In this document: positions 17,712 through 26,586 of the stretch, in pieces
Position numbering within the stretch: position 1 is the stretch's first letter
How the letters are laid out: every line of letters starts with the position of its first letter
Notes under the pieces: model-generated
Database searches by the model: none
What the model saw: the letters and a program-made list of their open reading frames with translations, nothing else
What the model was told of the DNA's origin: nothing
NCBI GenBank assembly: GCA_933822405.4
Contig: CAKOGP040001770.1
Coordinates: 186,001-250,000, forward strand
Length of the DNA stretch: 64,000 nt
Reading direction: 5' to 3'
Source: Cylindrotheca closterium
Lineage: Eukaryota; Bacillariophyta; Bacillariophyceae; Bacillariales; Bacillariaceae
Translations under genes and position numbers: made by a program

Positions 17712-20162
17712 TTAATCGTAGCCATCGTCGTCTGTTGAAAAATCGAGAAAGGGTCGAATATGAGGAATGACCACCTCATCACCGCATTGCAACCGACTCT
17801 CTTGTCGGAATGCAATTGACGTCGTGTCGACTGTAGATGAAGTCATCTCGCCTTCTTGTTTGACAATCCTGGCCTTCCAAATAGCAAGCTCCAACAAGGA
17901 AAGGATTTCCTTCTCAGTAAGCTTTGGAAGCAGAGTCCACTGAAGATTAGATACAAGTCTCTTCCGCTCAGATTGATAGTTTGCATCGCAGATCCTGTCA
18001 ACTTCATGTAGTATGGCATTTCTCCATTGCTCATGACCCAGCTGACCAACCCATGTCCTGAGAGCGAGTCGAAGAATAGACCGCAGATCGTCCCTGTAGC
18101 AGTTGGCAGTGTGTTCAACAATGCACTCCAAGGTTGGATGAAACTGATCATGTTCGTAGAGGATAGAAAAGTAGGATTCAAAAAAACTCATCGGACATCT
18201 GTTCCGAAGTAAGTACACAAGAGGAAAATTTCCCAATTCATCAGGCACGACATTGCCAAAGTCTCGCTCAAGCATGTGCTTCCAAATATCGTATCTCGTT
18301 GTTCGTGTCAGTGCAAGCAAATGAAGCGGTGACATACCAGCGATGTCAATTGGCTCTCTTTTGGATCTCCATTCCTTTTGTTTTTCTTGCCCCTTGAGTC
18401 TTTCCATCAATTCCTCTGTCTCATAGTACGATTGATGGTAGCAGAGCTGATGCAGTGGTAATCGATCAAACCTGGTGGTAAAAGAGTTCACCAAATCCCT
18501 TTCGCTATGATGAGTGGACCGATAATGACCCATATGCATTCCAAAACCTTCAAAAACGAGTTGGGCCCCATAGCAATGAATAAGACTCTCAAGTTTTCGG
18601 CAACCATATAATGCATGAGGTGCAACGCTAGTCGTTGCTGGGATAGAGATGTTGACAAGAGCTGAGCAGCTTTCGAAAGCCCTTTCTCCAATCGATTCAA
18701 GCCTTGATAGTTCCTTTGGTGGCATCACAACCGATAGCAGGCTACTACATGATGAAAACGCCATTGTTCCAATCCGCACAAGAGAAACGGGCACGCGCAC
18801 AAACTCCAATGAGGTACAGTTTGCCATGGCCTCGTTTTCAATGATCTCGAGACCTTCAGGAAAATTGAAGTTTCTCAAACTTCTGCAGCCTCTGAACGAC
18901 CCTTGTCCGATGATTCGAAGCCTCTGGGACACCTTGATAAACTCGACAGAGGGGCAGCTCTCAAAAGCCTTTTGGTGTATGTGTATGATGGATGGAATTT
19001 GAGCTGTAATTAAAGACAAACAGCCAAGAAAGGCTTCTTTTCCAATCACCTCCCCATGACATCCATTCATAACAAAGTGCTCCAAATCGGTGCACCCACT
19101 GAACGTTTTATCCCCGATTACCACAACACCCTCTGGAGTTTCAATCTTCTTTATCTTCCTACAACAAATAAACGCTTGTTCACCAAGCACTCGGAGACGA
19201 GATTGTTTCACCGACCATATCAATTTCGTAAGGCTACAGCAAGAATGAAAGGCCCCTTTTCGGATGACTTCCAGTGAATCTGGTATTCTCACCGTTTCCA
19301 ACTTGATACAATTGGCAAAACAGAACTCTCCGATGATTCGGACTGTATTTGGAAAGTCAACTTCCACCAACATGCGCCAGTTTTTAAGTGCCCTGTCTGG
19401 AAGCTCCACAATGTTGGCACTCATCAGCAGGCGACCGTCAACAACCTTAGCCTCAATAGGAGGAAGTTTCTTCTTTGGGTTTTGTGATATACGTGGTTTC
19501 TTCGGTGGCGGTCGTGGTGCGTAACGAAGTGCAATTTCGTTGCCTTTCATTTTCTGGCAGCCGTTAAACGCTGATGACCCAACTTCTCGCAGTCCCTCCG
19601 ATAGATTTATCATCTGCAGTTCGAAGCATCCTTGAAAGGCCCCTTTCGCGATGCGGGTTACCGAGGTTGGTAAAGTTACATGCGCCAGATTGACGCATTC
19701 CTCAAATACCTTTTCTCGCAACACCTTCACCTTGTCTCCGTGGACTATTACGCTGCCCAAACTTCTACAAGCACGAAACGCTTTCAATCCAATATACTCG
19801 ACTGAATCCGGTGTTTCGATACTCCTCAGCGAAGAGCACATGGCAAAGGAGTAATCACCAATGACGCGAAGTCGAGATTGCTCCTGTCCAAAAGTTACTT
19901 GTTCGAGCCTGTTACAATAGAACACGGCAGCCTTTTCAATGACTTCCACAGAGCTAGGTATCGCCAAATGTTTCAAGTTGCAGCATTGGGCAAAGCAATA
20001 CTCGCCAAGAAACTGGAGTGATAATGGGAGACTGACTTCTTTGAGCGCCCAACATACCCGAAAAGCCGAATCTGGAAGTTTCGAGAGGGTGTCATCAATC
20101 TGAGCTACACCACCATCATTGACGTTGACACCAGGAGGGAATTCTTGTGGCTGACTCGCCAT
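17712..20162 (-). CDS. BspA-type leucine-rich repeat protein with ankyrin-like C-terminal region (duplicated LRR array)
   Basis: An 816-aa single-exon protein starting at ATG 20160-20162. It has two LRR_5 (BspA/Treponema-type) arrays. Each repeat is about 23 residues with the pattern I..xAFxxCxxLxxVxLPxSV. Array 1 covers about residues 20-210. A Pro/Lys linker (PPPKKPRISQNPKKKLPP) covers about 217-235. Array 2 covers about 240-520 and repeats the opening of array 1. Residues 560-640 contain an ankyrin-like GMSPLHLLAL element. The extreme C-terminus carries a RLQCGDEVVI..I.PFL motif shared with the divergent neighbour. There is no signal peptide or membrane segment, so it is probably intracellular. 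LRR_5 arrays bind proteins, and the partner is unknown. The paralogue has a single array, so the internal duplication is specific to this copy. Confidence 0.85.
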   Translation of the reverse strand: MASQPQEFPPGVNVNDGGVAQIDDTLSKLPDSAFRVCWALKEVSLPLSLQFLGEYCFAQCCNLKHLAIPSSVEVIEKAAVFYCNRLEQVTFGQEQSRLRVIGDYSFAMCSSLRSIETPDSVEYIGLKAFRACRSLGSVIVHGDKVKVLREKVFEECVNLAHVTLPTSVTRIAKGAFQGCFELQMINLSEGLREVGSSAFNGCQKMKGNEIALRYAPRPPPKKPRISQNPKKKLPPIEAKVVDGRLLMSANIVELPDRALKNWRMLVEVDFPNTVRIIGEFCFANCIKLETVRIPDSLEVIRKGAFHSCCSLTKLIWSVKQSRLRVLGEQAFICCRKIKKIETPEGVVVIGDKTFSGCTDLEHFVMNGCHGEVIGKEAFLGCLSLITAQIPSIIHIHQKAFESCPSVEFIKVSQRLRIIGQGSFRGCRSLRNFNFPEGLEIIENEAMANCTSLEFVRVPVSLVRIGTMAFSSCSSLLSVVMPPKELSRLESIGERAFESCSALVNISIPATTSVAPHALYGCRKLESLIHCYGAQLVFEGFGMHMGHYRSTHHSERDLVNSFTTRFDRLPLHQLCYHQSYYETEELMERLKGQEKQKEWRSKREPIDIAGMSPLHLLALTRTTRYDIWKHMLERDFGNVVPDELGNFPLVYLLRNRCPMSFFESYFSILYEHDQFHPTLECIVEHTANCYRDDLRSILRLALRTWVGQLGHEQWRNAILHEVDRICDANYQSERKRLVSNLQWTLLPKLTEKEILSLLELAIWKARIVKQEGEMTSSTVDTTSIAFRQESRLQCGDEVVIPHIRPFLDFSTDDDGYD

Positions 20163-20607
20163 GGATAAACCGTAGTAGTGATATTTTCTGTCGTTCTAAT
20201 CCCCTTGGTTGTATGACTGTGGTGTCTGCTTTGTTGTACAATGACTCGCTTATGTGGTGGCCCTCAAGTTGTGTTGAGATCTCTTCATCGCATATATGTG
20301 GCGTCGCGGTTGGATTTCTGAAAACGATCTGCAGTGCGTCAGTGATTGGTCGTTATTAGTGTGTCAGAATGCGACACGCTTGCGACAGAATATCTTTCCT
20401 GACCTTGCGTTTTGAAATCCCGTTTTGAAATCCCGATTTTTTCATGGTCCACATTTTCGTCACATCTTTTATATACATAAAAATACATCTTGGAAACTTA
20501 TTCTTCGTTGTCATCAATCAAACAACTCTGCGGTCTCTTTCCAAGTGCCACCCAACACAAAAATACAACGCAGATAAAAGCCTAGTACTATCCGTGCCTG
20601 AGGCATC
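20163..20607. promoter_or_regulatory. Divergent promoter region between the two LRR paralogues
   Basis: These 445 bases separate the two divergent ATGs. A TTTATATACATAAAAA stretch at about 20469-20484 is a possible TATA element for the plus-strand gene, 125 bases before its ATG. No clear element was seen for the minus-strand gene. The role is inferred from position. Confidence 0.35.
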
Positions 20608-22563
20608 ATGACAATGAAAGGGAAGGCCGAAGAATACCCTTCTGGCATCAATGTCCAGAACGGTCATCTTCAAATTGACAATATCCTTTGGGAACTACCA
20701 AATGAAGCTATCAGGAAATGTTCCACTCTGGTGCAAGTCAGCCTTCCAACGTCCGTGAGAGTCATTGGAGAATATTGCTTTGCGCAGTGCACCAGCTTGA
20801 AGACTGCCGAAATCCCAAACTCGGTGGAAGTCGTTGGAAAAGCCGCCTTTTATTACTGCACCAATTTGACCGATGTGACGATTGCCCAAGACCAATCCAA
20901 GCTCCGTGTGATTGGTGAGCTGGCATTTGGTGTGTGCCGAGCACTCAAGACCATCGAGACGCCAGAGACTGTGGCGGAAATTGCTCCCAAAGCCTTTCAG
21001 GCTTGTCTGGATTTGGAAAAGGCAACCATTACGGGAAACAAGTTACGGTCGGTAGAGGAAGAAGTCTTTAGTGGCTGCTCCTCCTTGACGGAAGTATTAT
21101 TACCATATTCCGTCACAATTATCAAGAAACAGGCCTTTCGTGGCTGTCGAAAACTTCACACAGCACTGCAGCAAGGACAACAACAAGAAATTGGTGTAAA
21201 AAGGGCGTTCCTTCCATCGATAGTCCATATCGGGAATGGTGCCTTTGAGAGTTGCCAAAGTATAGAAACCTTCCAACTTTCTGGAAATATTCGGACTATT
21301 GGGCAATATTCTTTCAAAGACTGTGAGAATTTGGAACACTTTGAGTTCCCTGAAGGTCTTGAAGTCATTGAGGATAGAGCCATGGCAAGATGCTTCGCTT
21401 TGGGATTCGCCCGGCTACCTACATCTCTCATCAGCATTGGAGAAGAAGCATTTCATTCCTGCGAGACTTTGCAGTCGGTGATTATGGCGCCGAAGAAACT
21501 ATCGAGACTTCGATCCGTCGGACACAGGGCGTTTGGGAGGTGCCTTAGCCTGTGCAACATCTATTTTCCCACAAACGCTTCAGTCGGAATCACCGCACTG
21601 GAGGGGTGCGAAAGACTGAAGGAACTGGTAAAAGGATATGCTTGGTCCGATGATCAAATTATTGAACTCTATCAAGGTCGATTTGACGGACTCCCTTTGC
21701 ATCAGCTCTGTTACCATCAATCGTACTTCTCCACCAAAGAATTGGGAGAGATACTTTGCAGTGGAGCAAGGATGGCAGAGGACGTGAATGGAATTGATGT
21801 TTGTGGAATGACTCCACTGCATTTGCTTGCGCTGGCAAGAGTCTCGAACTTGGACCTTTGGAATTACATGATTGGACAAAACCGGTCGAACATTATGGCG
21901 ATGGATAACCGAGGACATTTGCCTCTTGGATATTTGTTGCTCAACAATTGCGAGCCGACTATTCTTGACTTGTATTTTTCAGCTCGACACGAGTCCTATC
22001 CTTATCAATCATCCTTGGAATACATTGCTGAGAACACTCTTCCTTACTCAAGAGTCAAGCTCCATGTCGTCCTCCAACTTTCTCTCCAGCGATTGGTGGA
22101 GGATCTTGAGAACGAAGAGTGGAAACAATCTGTCATGGATGAAGCCAATGAAATTTGCAAATCGTTCAACAGCAAAGATCGGATCAGGAAAGCATCCCAA
22201 TTGCAATGCAATACGCTTCAAAAATACCAAATGAAAAAGGTGTCCTCCTTGTTGGAGTTGGCAGTTTGGAATGTCAAGATTCACGAAACCACCACCAAGA
22301 AGACACACGCTGCATCATCTTCACCGGAAGACAAAATCCACCGACAGAATTGTAGATTGCAATGTGGTGATGAGGTCATTATTCGAAACGTATTACCATT
22401 TCTTCCTTTTGAAATCAAAGATGGGGATTTCGAACTGATTGGCAGAATGAACGGCAAGCCCATTCCAGATTTTCGATACGGACCAAAACCACAAGATGTC
22501 CGATATGTACAAGCGCCCCAGACCGTCAGCTTGGCAAGCTTGTTTGGGGTTGAATATTGGTAA
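20608..22563 (+). CDS. BspA-type leucine-rich repeat protein with ankyrin-like C-terminal region
   Basis: A 651-aa single-exon paralogue of the divergent gene, starting at ATG 20608. One LRR_5 array spans about residues 20-330, with repeats of the form AFxxCxxLxxVxLPxSVxxIGE. Next come a conserved RFDGLPLHQLCYHQSYFST segment, an ankyrin-like GMTPLHLLALAR element and a DNRGHLPLGYLL repeat. A helical region and the shared RLQCGDEVII..VLPFLPF motif follow near residue 595. It extends about 50 residues past that motif. No signal peptide is seen. It is probably a cytoplasmic or nuclear protein-interaction module of unknown partner. An AT-only (TAA/TTA) low-complexity stretch follows the stop to about 22617. 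Confidence 0.85.
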   Translation: MTMKGKAEEYPSGINVQNGHLQIDNILWELPNEAIRKCSTLVQVSLPTSVRVIGEYCFAQCTSLKTAEIPNSVEVVGKAAFYYCTNLTDVTIAQDQSKLRVIGELAFGVCRALKTIETPETVAEIAPKAFQACLDLEKATITGNKLRSVEEEVFSGCSSLTEVLLPYSVTIIKKQAFRGCRKLHTALQQGQQQEIGVKRAFLPSIVHIGNGAFESCQSIETFQLSGNIRTIGQYSFKDCENLEHFEFPEGLEVIEDRAMARCFALGFARLPTSLISIGEEAFHSCETLQSVIMAPKKLSRLRSVGHRAFGRCLSLCNIYFPTNASVGITALEGCERLKELVKGYAWSDDQIIELYQGRFDGLPLHQLCYHQSYFSTKELGEILCSGARMAEDVNGIDVCGMTPLHLLALARVSNLDLWNYMIGQNRSNIMAMDNRGHLPLGYLLLNNCEPTILDLYFSARHESYPYQSSLEYIAENTLPYSRVKLHVVLQLSLQRLVEDLENEEWKQSVMDEANEICKSFNSKDRIRKASQLQCNTLQKYQMKKVSSLLELAVWNVKIHETTTKKTHAASSSPEDKIHRQNCRLQCGDEVIIRNVLPFLPFEIKDGDFELIGRMNGKPIPDFRYGPKPQDVRYVQAPQTVSLASLFGVEYW

Positions 22564-22770
22564 TATTTTAATAATATTAAAATAATAAAATTAAAATAAT
22601 AATATTTTAATAATAATAGGACTAGTAAAAAACGAACCGACATAAAGTAACATACTAATCATTACACATGAGCCTTATCTTTCTATTCGATGGTCCATTT
22701 CGCAACATCATCAACAATCAGCCCCACCCCAAGACGATGATTATTACACGAGTCGTCAGTCAAGAGAAAT

Positions 22771-23949
22771 CTAGTTACTGGCAGCAGTAGTCTCACCCTT
22801 TGTCGAGGCAGCTAGGGTTGAAGAAGGAGTTTGTAGGCTTGAAGAATCTTGTGGTGGTGGTGCTGTAGTGGGTACTTTCCTATAAGCTTGTCCAGCTGCA
22901 GATGGATGGAGCGCAGCACCTTGCAAACCAGCGTGCATCGTTGAAGGGTGTAGGCCAGCAGCACTCGTTCCTCCTAGAGCCGATGCCATTCCAGGTGCCG
23001 ACTTCATGAGTAGAGCATCCCCCATTCGAGCGTACATTTGAGTTTCTCGGATAATCTGCTGTCGTCTCATTTTGTCCATGTAATCCATCCGGGCCTCGGC
23101 AGTCATGCCAGCAATCGAATGGTATCTGCTGTGGGCAGCAAAATGTTGGGCTTCGAGGTCGACAAGGGAAGATAATCCTGGTGTAGTGGGATATAGGCCT
23201 GCTCCAAGCGCCATTGGGCGAGGAGCAATGGCAGATGGAACTCCAGCCATGGCGGCAAATGCTGAAGGAGGAACAACTCCCAGAGGATGATCTCTTGCTG
23301 TTCCAGTACTGACAATTCTTGGAATACCGCCTAGATGAGTGGCACCCAATGGACCCATCCTTTGTGGTGCAAAACTAGTACTCAACATTGGCATGCCGGT
23401 ATGAGGGTGCAATTCCGGTTGTGGACCACCCACTCCTTGAGGCACCAGGCCATGGGCATCCAACCGCTTGTGGATACTTTTGCGGCATCGCATGGTATGA
23501 CTGACCTTCTGAAGGGCAACAGGTAGATCAACCACCACCCATGCTTCTTCATTGTCAAGCTTCTTGAGGAACCTTGCTCCGCCTTCACTGATTTTATCGT
23601 AGACTTCCTTGACCATTTTTCGTTTCTCGATTCGATTCATGGAATGGTAACGATTCTTAAAGTTTTCAATGATGAGTCTCATTCGGCGATTGCCGGAATG
23701 GTTTTGAAAACCACGGCCTCGACCCAAGACAATGTCAATTTCCTTGACTTGATAGACGCGTTCCGCATTCGGATCAATGGCGTCCGAGAACCGGATTTGG
23801 TGATTTCGCAATGCCGCATACCGTTTTTGTGCTTCGTCTGGTTCGGAGACATAACTGTGATCGTCATCACTGTCGTCATCATCAATGGTGGGTGGTTTTG
23901 TGTACTGACTGTCGTCAATCTTCTTTTCTTCTTCTGGCTCAGAACTCAT
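22771..23949 (-). CDS. DUF6824-domain protein
   Basis: A 392-aa protein, with the start taken at ATG 23947-23949 (MSSEPEEE) because the frame upstream lacks another ATG. Residues 1-45 are acidic and disordered. Residues about 70-157 are the DUF6824 domain typical of diatoms: VLGRGRGFQNHSGNRRM, then IIENFKNRYHSMNRIEKRKMV, a GARFLKK strand, and a final V.HTMRCRK. The basic, globular domain is widespread in stramenopiles and is thought to act in the nucleus, but its biochemical role is not established. Residues 165-392 are rich in Ala, Gly, Pro, Met and Ser, as in an activation-type tail. It is divergent from the 24508 gene across 558 bases. Confidence 0.85.
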   Translation of the reverse strand: MSSEPEEEKKIDDSQYTKPPTIDDDDSDDDHSYVSEPDEAQKRYAALRNHQIRFSDAIDPNAERVYQVKEIDIVLGRGRGFQNHSGNRRMRLIIENFKNRYHSMNRIEKRKMVKEVYDKISEGGARFLKKLDNEEAWVVVDLPVALQKVSHTMRCRKSIHKRLDAHGLVPQGVGGPQPELHPHTGMPMLSTSFAPQRMGPLGATHLGGIPRIVSTGTARDHPLGVVPPSAFAAMAGVPSAIAPRPMALGAGLYPTTPGLSSLVDLEAQHFAAHSRYHSIAGMTAEARMDYMDKMRRQQIIRETQMYARMGDALLMKSAPGMASALGGTSAAGLHPSTMHAGLQGAALHPSAAGQAYRKVPTTAPPPQDSSSLQTPSSTLAASTKGETTAASN

Positions 23950-24507
23950 GATGATAATGATGATGACCGCTGTCTGTTTGTTGTCTGATGGTTTGCTTTT
24001 GTTGTGCTGTTGGTCAACATTTGGCACAAGGAGGTTACCAGATGTATTTTTGACTCGTAGAGCTGGTACACTTTCTACTGTCACGTGGTGGAAGCCGGCT
24101 GTATGTGTGGACGCCAAAACTCGCTACTGAACCGCTGTAGGATTTTAGGGGATGCAGGCATCCTCGATTTCACTTATCATGGAAGACACGTTCTTTCGTA
24201 TTTTGGAATTTTCAATTATCAAAAGAAGTTTCACGGAACCAACCAAGACACCGGTTTGAAAATTCTTTCGCACATATGTAATGTCCGACGTACGAAGTAC
24301 AAACTTGAATGTGGAATCAGAACGTGTCACTGTGGGACGGGACTGATCGAATCGCCAATCAGGACTGCTTGTGACTCCGCCGACTACTTGGAGACACTTT
24401 GTTCTCGAGTTTTCACGCAAACTCGGAACAACCGGATCATCATCCATCATTTCTTCCAACCAAGTATACGATAGAATAACATCCAAATCCATCCAGGAAC
24501 GAGCACA
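23950..24507. other. Divergent intergenic region
   Basis: It lies between the DUF6824 gene and the plus-strand gene at 24508. It begins with an ATGATG-rich stretch that encodes only low-complexity peptide in the minus frame. No clear TATA element or other feature was recognised. Confidence 0.35.
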
Positions 24508-25341
24508 ATGACAATCGAATTAGAATCTCCTGTATCCACTTCTGGTAGTGAATCCACGGATTCTTCGTCAGAGTCTCTAGAATTCACAGAAGAAGAGGCA
24601 ATAACAGAAAAATCCAAATCTTCCAGCATTCTTCCCTTGGAAACCAAAGACAAGACTTGCACGGGAATTCTCTTGTTGAAGGATCGAATGCAATTCTTCA
24701 AACTTAACTATCCAACCGATTTGACTACAGATGGAGGTGGTCACGTCATGAGTGAACTCGAAATCATTAGTGAATGTAGCCATTACCAACTCAAGGGCCA
24801 ATCACCCTTTCCAGATTTGCAAGATTTCCAGCAAGGCTTGAAAAAGACCAAGCTCCGGAGCTTTTCCCAAATTTCTGGCACTGTCGGTGATTCTTACACT
24901 TCCTTTGATGTCCAATTTCCACAAGCCCATGTAGATGAACCATTGCTAACTAGAGCCCGAGACATGGTTCGATTGGTGTCGGAGGGAGGAGAACACCTAG
25001 GATTGCCCGTCCAAGAGCATTTTTGGGCCAAGGTTCTTTCGGTCTCCAGCACGGGTCAAGTGACCGCCATTTGTGCCAATGATTTGACCACTACCTCTTT
25101 GAATCAGGGGGATTGTATCACCTTTCCAATGACTTGCGTCCTGGGAGTCGTTCATGGACCGCATTGGGAGTACAAGTCGTCTCACCGTACACTACCCGAA
25201 GGAACGAAGAAACTGTTTGAAGAAAACGACATTAAATTGGTCCAGAGCCAAACCGGAGGTTCTCGAAGTAGCGCCATTGAGGCCCTTTTGGATTCACGGG
25301 GAGATCTAGTCGAGGCCTGCATGAGTATGATGTCAGACTGA
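24508..25341 (+). CDS. Unrecognised 277-aa protein with possible UBA-like C-terminus
   Basis: A single-exon frame starts at ATG 24508 (GCACAATGAC). Residues 1-40 are Ser/Glu-rich and disordered. Residues 48-235 look globular, with two beta-rich parts around a central QSPFPDLQDFQ loop and a later WAKVLSVSSTGQVTAI strand. The last 25 residues (SSAIEALLDSRGDLVEACM) resemble a UBA-like three-helix end of the NAC-alpha/HYPK type, where the A-I-x-A-L ... G-D-L-V-x-A pattern is typical. That suggests binding to ubiquitin or nascent chains, but it is weak evidence. No closer family is recognised. Confidence 0.6.
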   Translation: MTIELESPVSTSGSESTDSSSESLEFTEEEAITEKSKSSSILPLETKDKTCTGILLLKDRMQFFKLNYPTDLTTDGGGHVMSELEIISECSHYQLKGQSPFPDLQDFQQGLKKTKLRSFSQISGTVGDSYTSFDVQFPQAHVDEPLLTRARDMVRLVSEGGEHLGLPVQEHFWAKVLSVSSTGQVTAICANDLTTTSLNQGDCITFPMTCVLGVVHGPHWEYKSSHRTLPEGTKKLFEENDIKLVQSQTGGSRSSAIEALLDSRGDLVEACMSMMSD

Positions 25342-25840
25342 ACGACAACAAAAGGCCAAAGTATCGGCAACCATTGCCGAATATGATACCGATAGATTCA
25401 AAAAAAGTAGTTTGGTAGACGACTATTCTGGGGAAATATGGGATGTATACATACATATATAATATATCAGTCGCCTACTAAATAATGTGTAAAGAAAATG
25501 AATCAAGATAGAGAATTCCAATATATTATATACTTTTGCAGCTTTGAAATTATAGGATTGGAAGTGCCGGTCCAACACAACAGGATCATTTCCCCTCCAA
25601 ACAAACCTCACTGGAGACCTTTTGCCAAGGTTCTTTGTGTCCACGGGCATTTCCAAAGACGTGATATACTATCATTTGTAAAAGTGAGGGCACGCATTTG
25701 CAGCAAACTCAATCAGTTGGACTGTATTGTTCGAATACCCTTAGAGTAGTGGTTTCTTCATAAGATCTTTCCTAGATTTTAATACAAACACCAGCCAAAC
25801 AAAGACTCTATACGTACGTTCCCAAACAAATCCATGCCAA
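25342..25840. other. Intergenic region between convergent genes
   Basis: No supported gene or element in these 499 bases. A TACATACATATATAATATAT stretch lies near 25450. Confidence 0.4.
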
Positions 25841-26416
25841 TTAAAGCAAGGTGAATGGTGTCAATACCATCAGTGGAAGAGCATAGGTCGCCAAGACCAA
25901 TGGATCTTGTGTCATTTTGGCCAATCCCCAGTATCCAGTCACATAGGCTCCCACGATTGCCGTCCGCGAGCACCATTTGTGAGCAAATCGATAAGTCTTG
26001 TTGGTCTTGTCCATGCCAAAATCTGGATGCAAAAAGACGACACCAAACACGGCAGGAAGAAAGGCGCAGACCATGGTAGCAATCCCCATCCAAGCATGCG
26101 TGGATGTAAAATGGGGTCGTTCATGAAGATCCTTGTTGCGGTAAATAATGTACATGCCAGCACAGGCCAACACGAAACCAGCTGACGACAAGTAGCCGTG
26201 GTATTTCGTGTTGGTGTAACCACCTTTTTTCTTCGTCGCTGCCGCAATCCCCATGGCCCCCATGAATCCGCAAATCATCAAAAAGGGATGCCAGCTGAAG
26301 AAGGACCAATCTCCTTTGGGTTGAGTGGCGATGTATCTTCCAATGAGAAGCGCATACACAAGGTATGCAATAGAAATATTCTGGTGCTTGGATTTGGACA
26401 TGATTGGGCCTGCCAT
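25841..26416 (-). CDS. Cytochrome b561-domain membrane protein
   Basis: A 191-aa protein from ATG 26414-26416. This start is preferred because a TATAAAAG element lies 66 bases upstream and the intervening (CAA)n tract looks like 5' UTR. A longer frame from ATG 26608 would add an unlikely N-terminus. Five to six membrane segments are visible (about 13-27, 41-60, 75-92, 107-129, 150-167 and 173-190). Four His residues at H43 (WHPF), H73 (KYHGY), H107 (STHAW) and H146 (FAHKW) fit the two heme b pairs of the b561 core. The family passes electrons, usually from ascorbate, across endomembranes to ferric or monodehydroascorbate acceptors. It resembles stand-alone CYB561D-type proteins. The substrate is not shown by the sequence. 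Confidence 0.8.
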   Translation of the reverse strand: MAGPIMSKSKHQNISIAYLVYALLIGRYIATQPKGDWSFFSWHPFLMICGFMGAMGIAAATKKKGGYTNTKYHGYLSSAGFVLACAGMYIIYRNKDLHERPHFTSTHAWMGIATMVCAFLPAVFGVVFLHPDFGMDKTNKTYRFAHKWCSRTAIVGAYVTGYWGLAKMTQDPLVLATYALPLMVLTPFTLL

Positions 26417-26481
26417 GATGTCGCTGTGTTGTTGTTGTTGTTGTTGTATATACCGGTAGTCTCTGGTGTCATGCACACACA

Positions 26482-26489
26482 CTTTTATA
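26482..26489 (-). promoter_or_regulatory. TATA element of the cytochrome b561-like gene
   Basis: TATAAAAG on the minus strand lies 66 bases before the chosen ATG. A (CAA)n tract and TACCGGTA (26451-26458) lie between the two. It supports the downstream ATG at 26416. Confidence 0.45.
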
Positions 26490-26586
26490 CTATGGTTTGG
26501 GTTCTGATGAAATTCTTCCTTTGAATCACACGAGTCGAAAACGTCAGCCAAACGATGAATGAAAAATATCCAAGACGCTGGAGACG

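Noticed and set aside
24145..24492. 115-codon minus-strand frame between divergent genes
   Set aside because: It lies wholly in a divergent promoter interval with no recognisable features.
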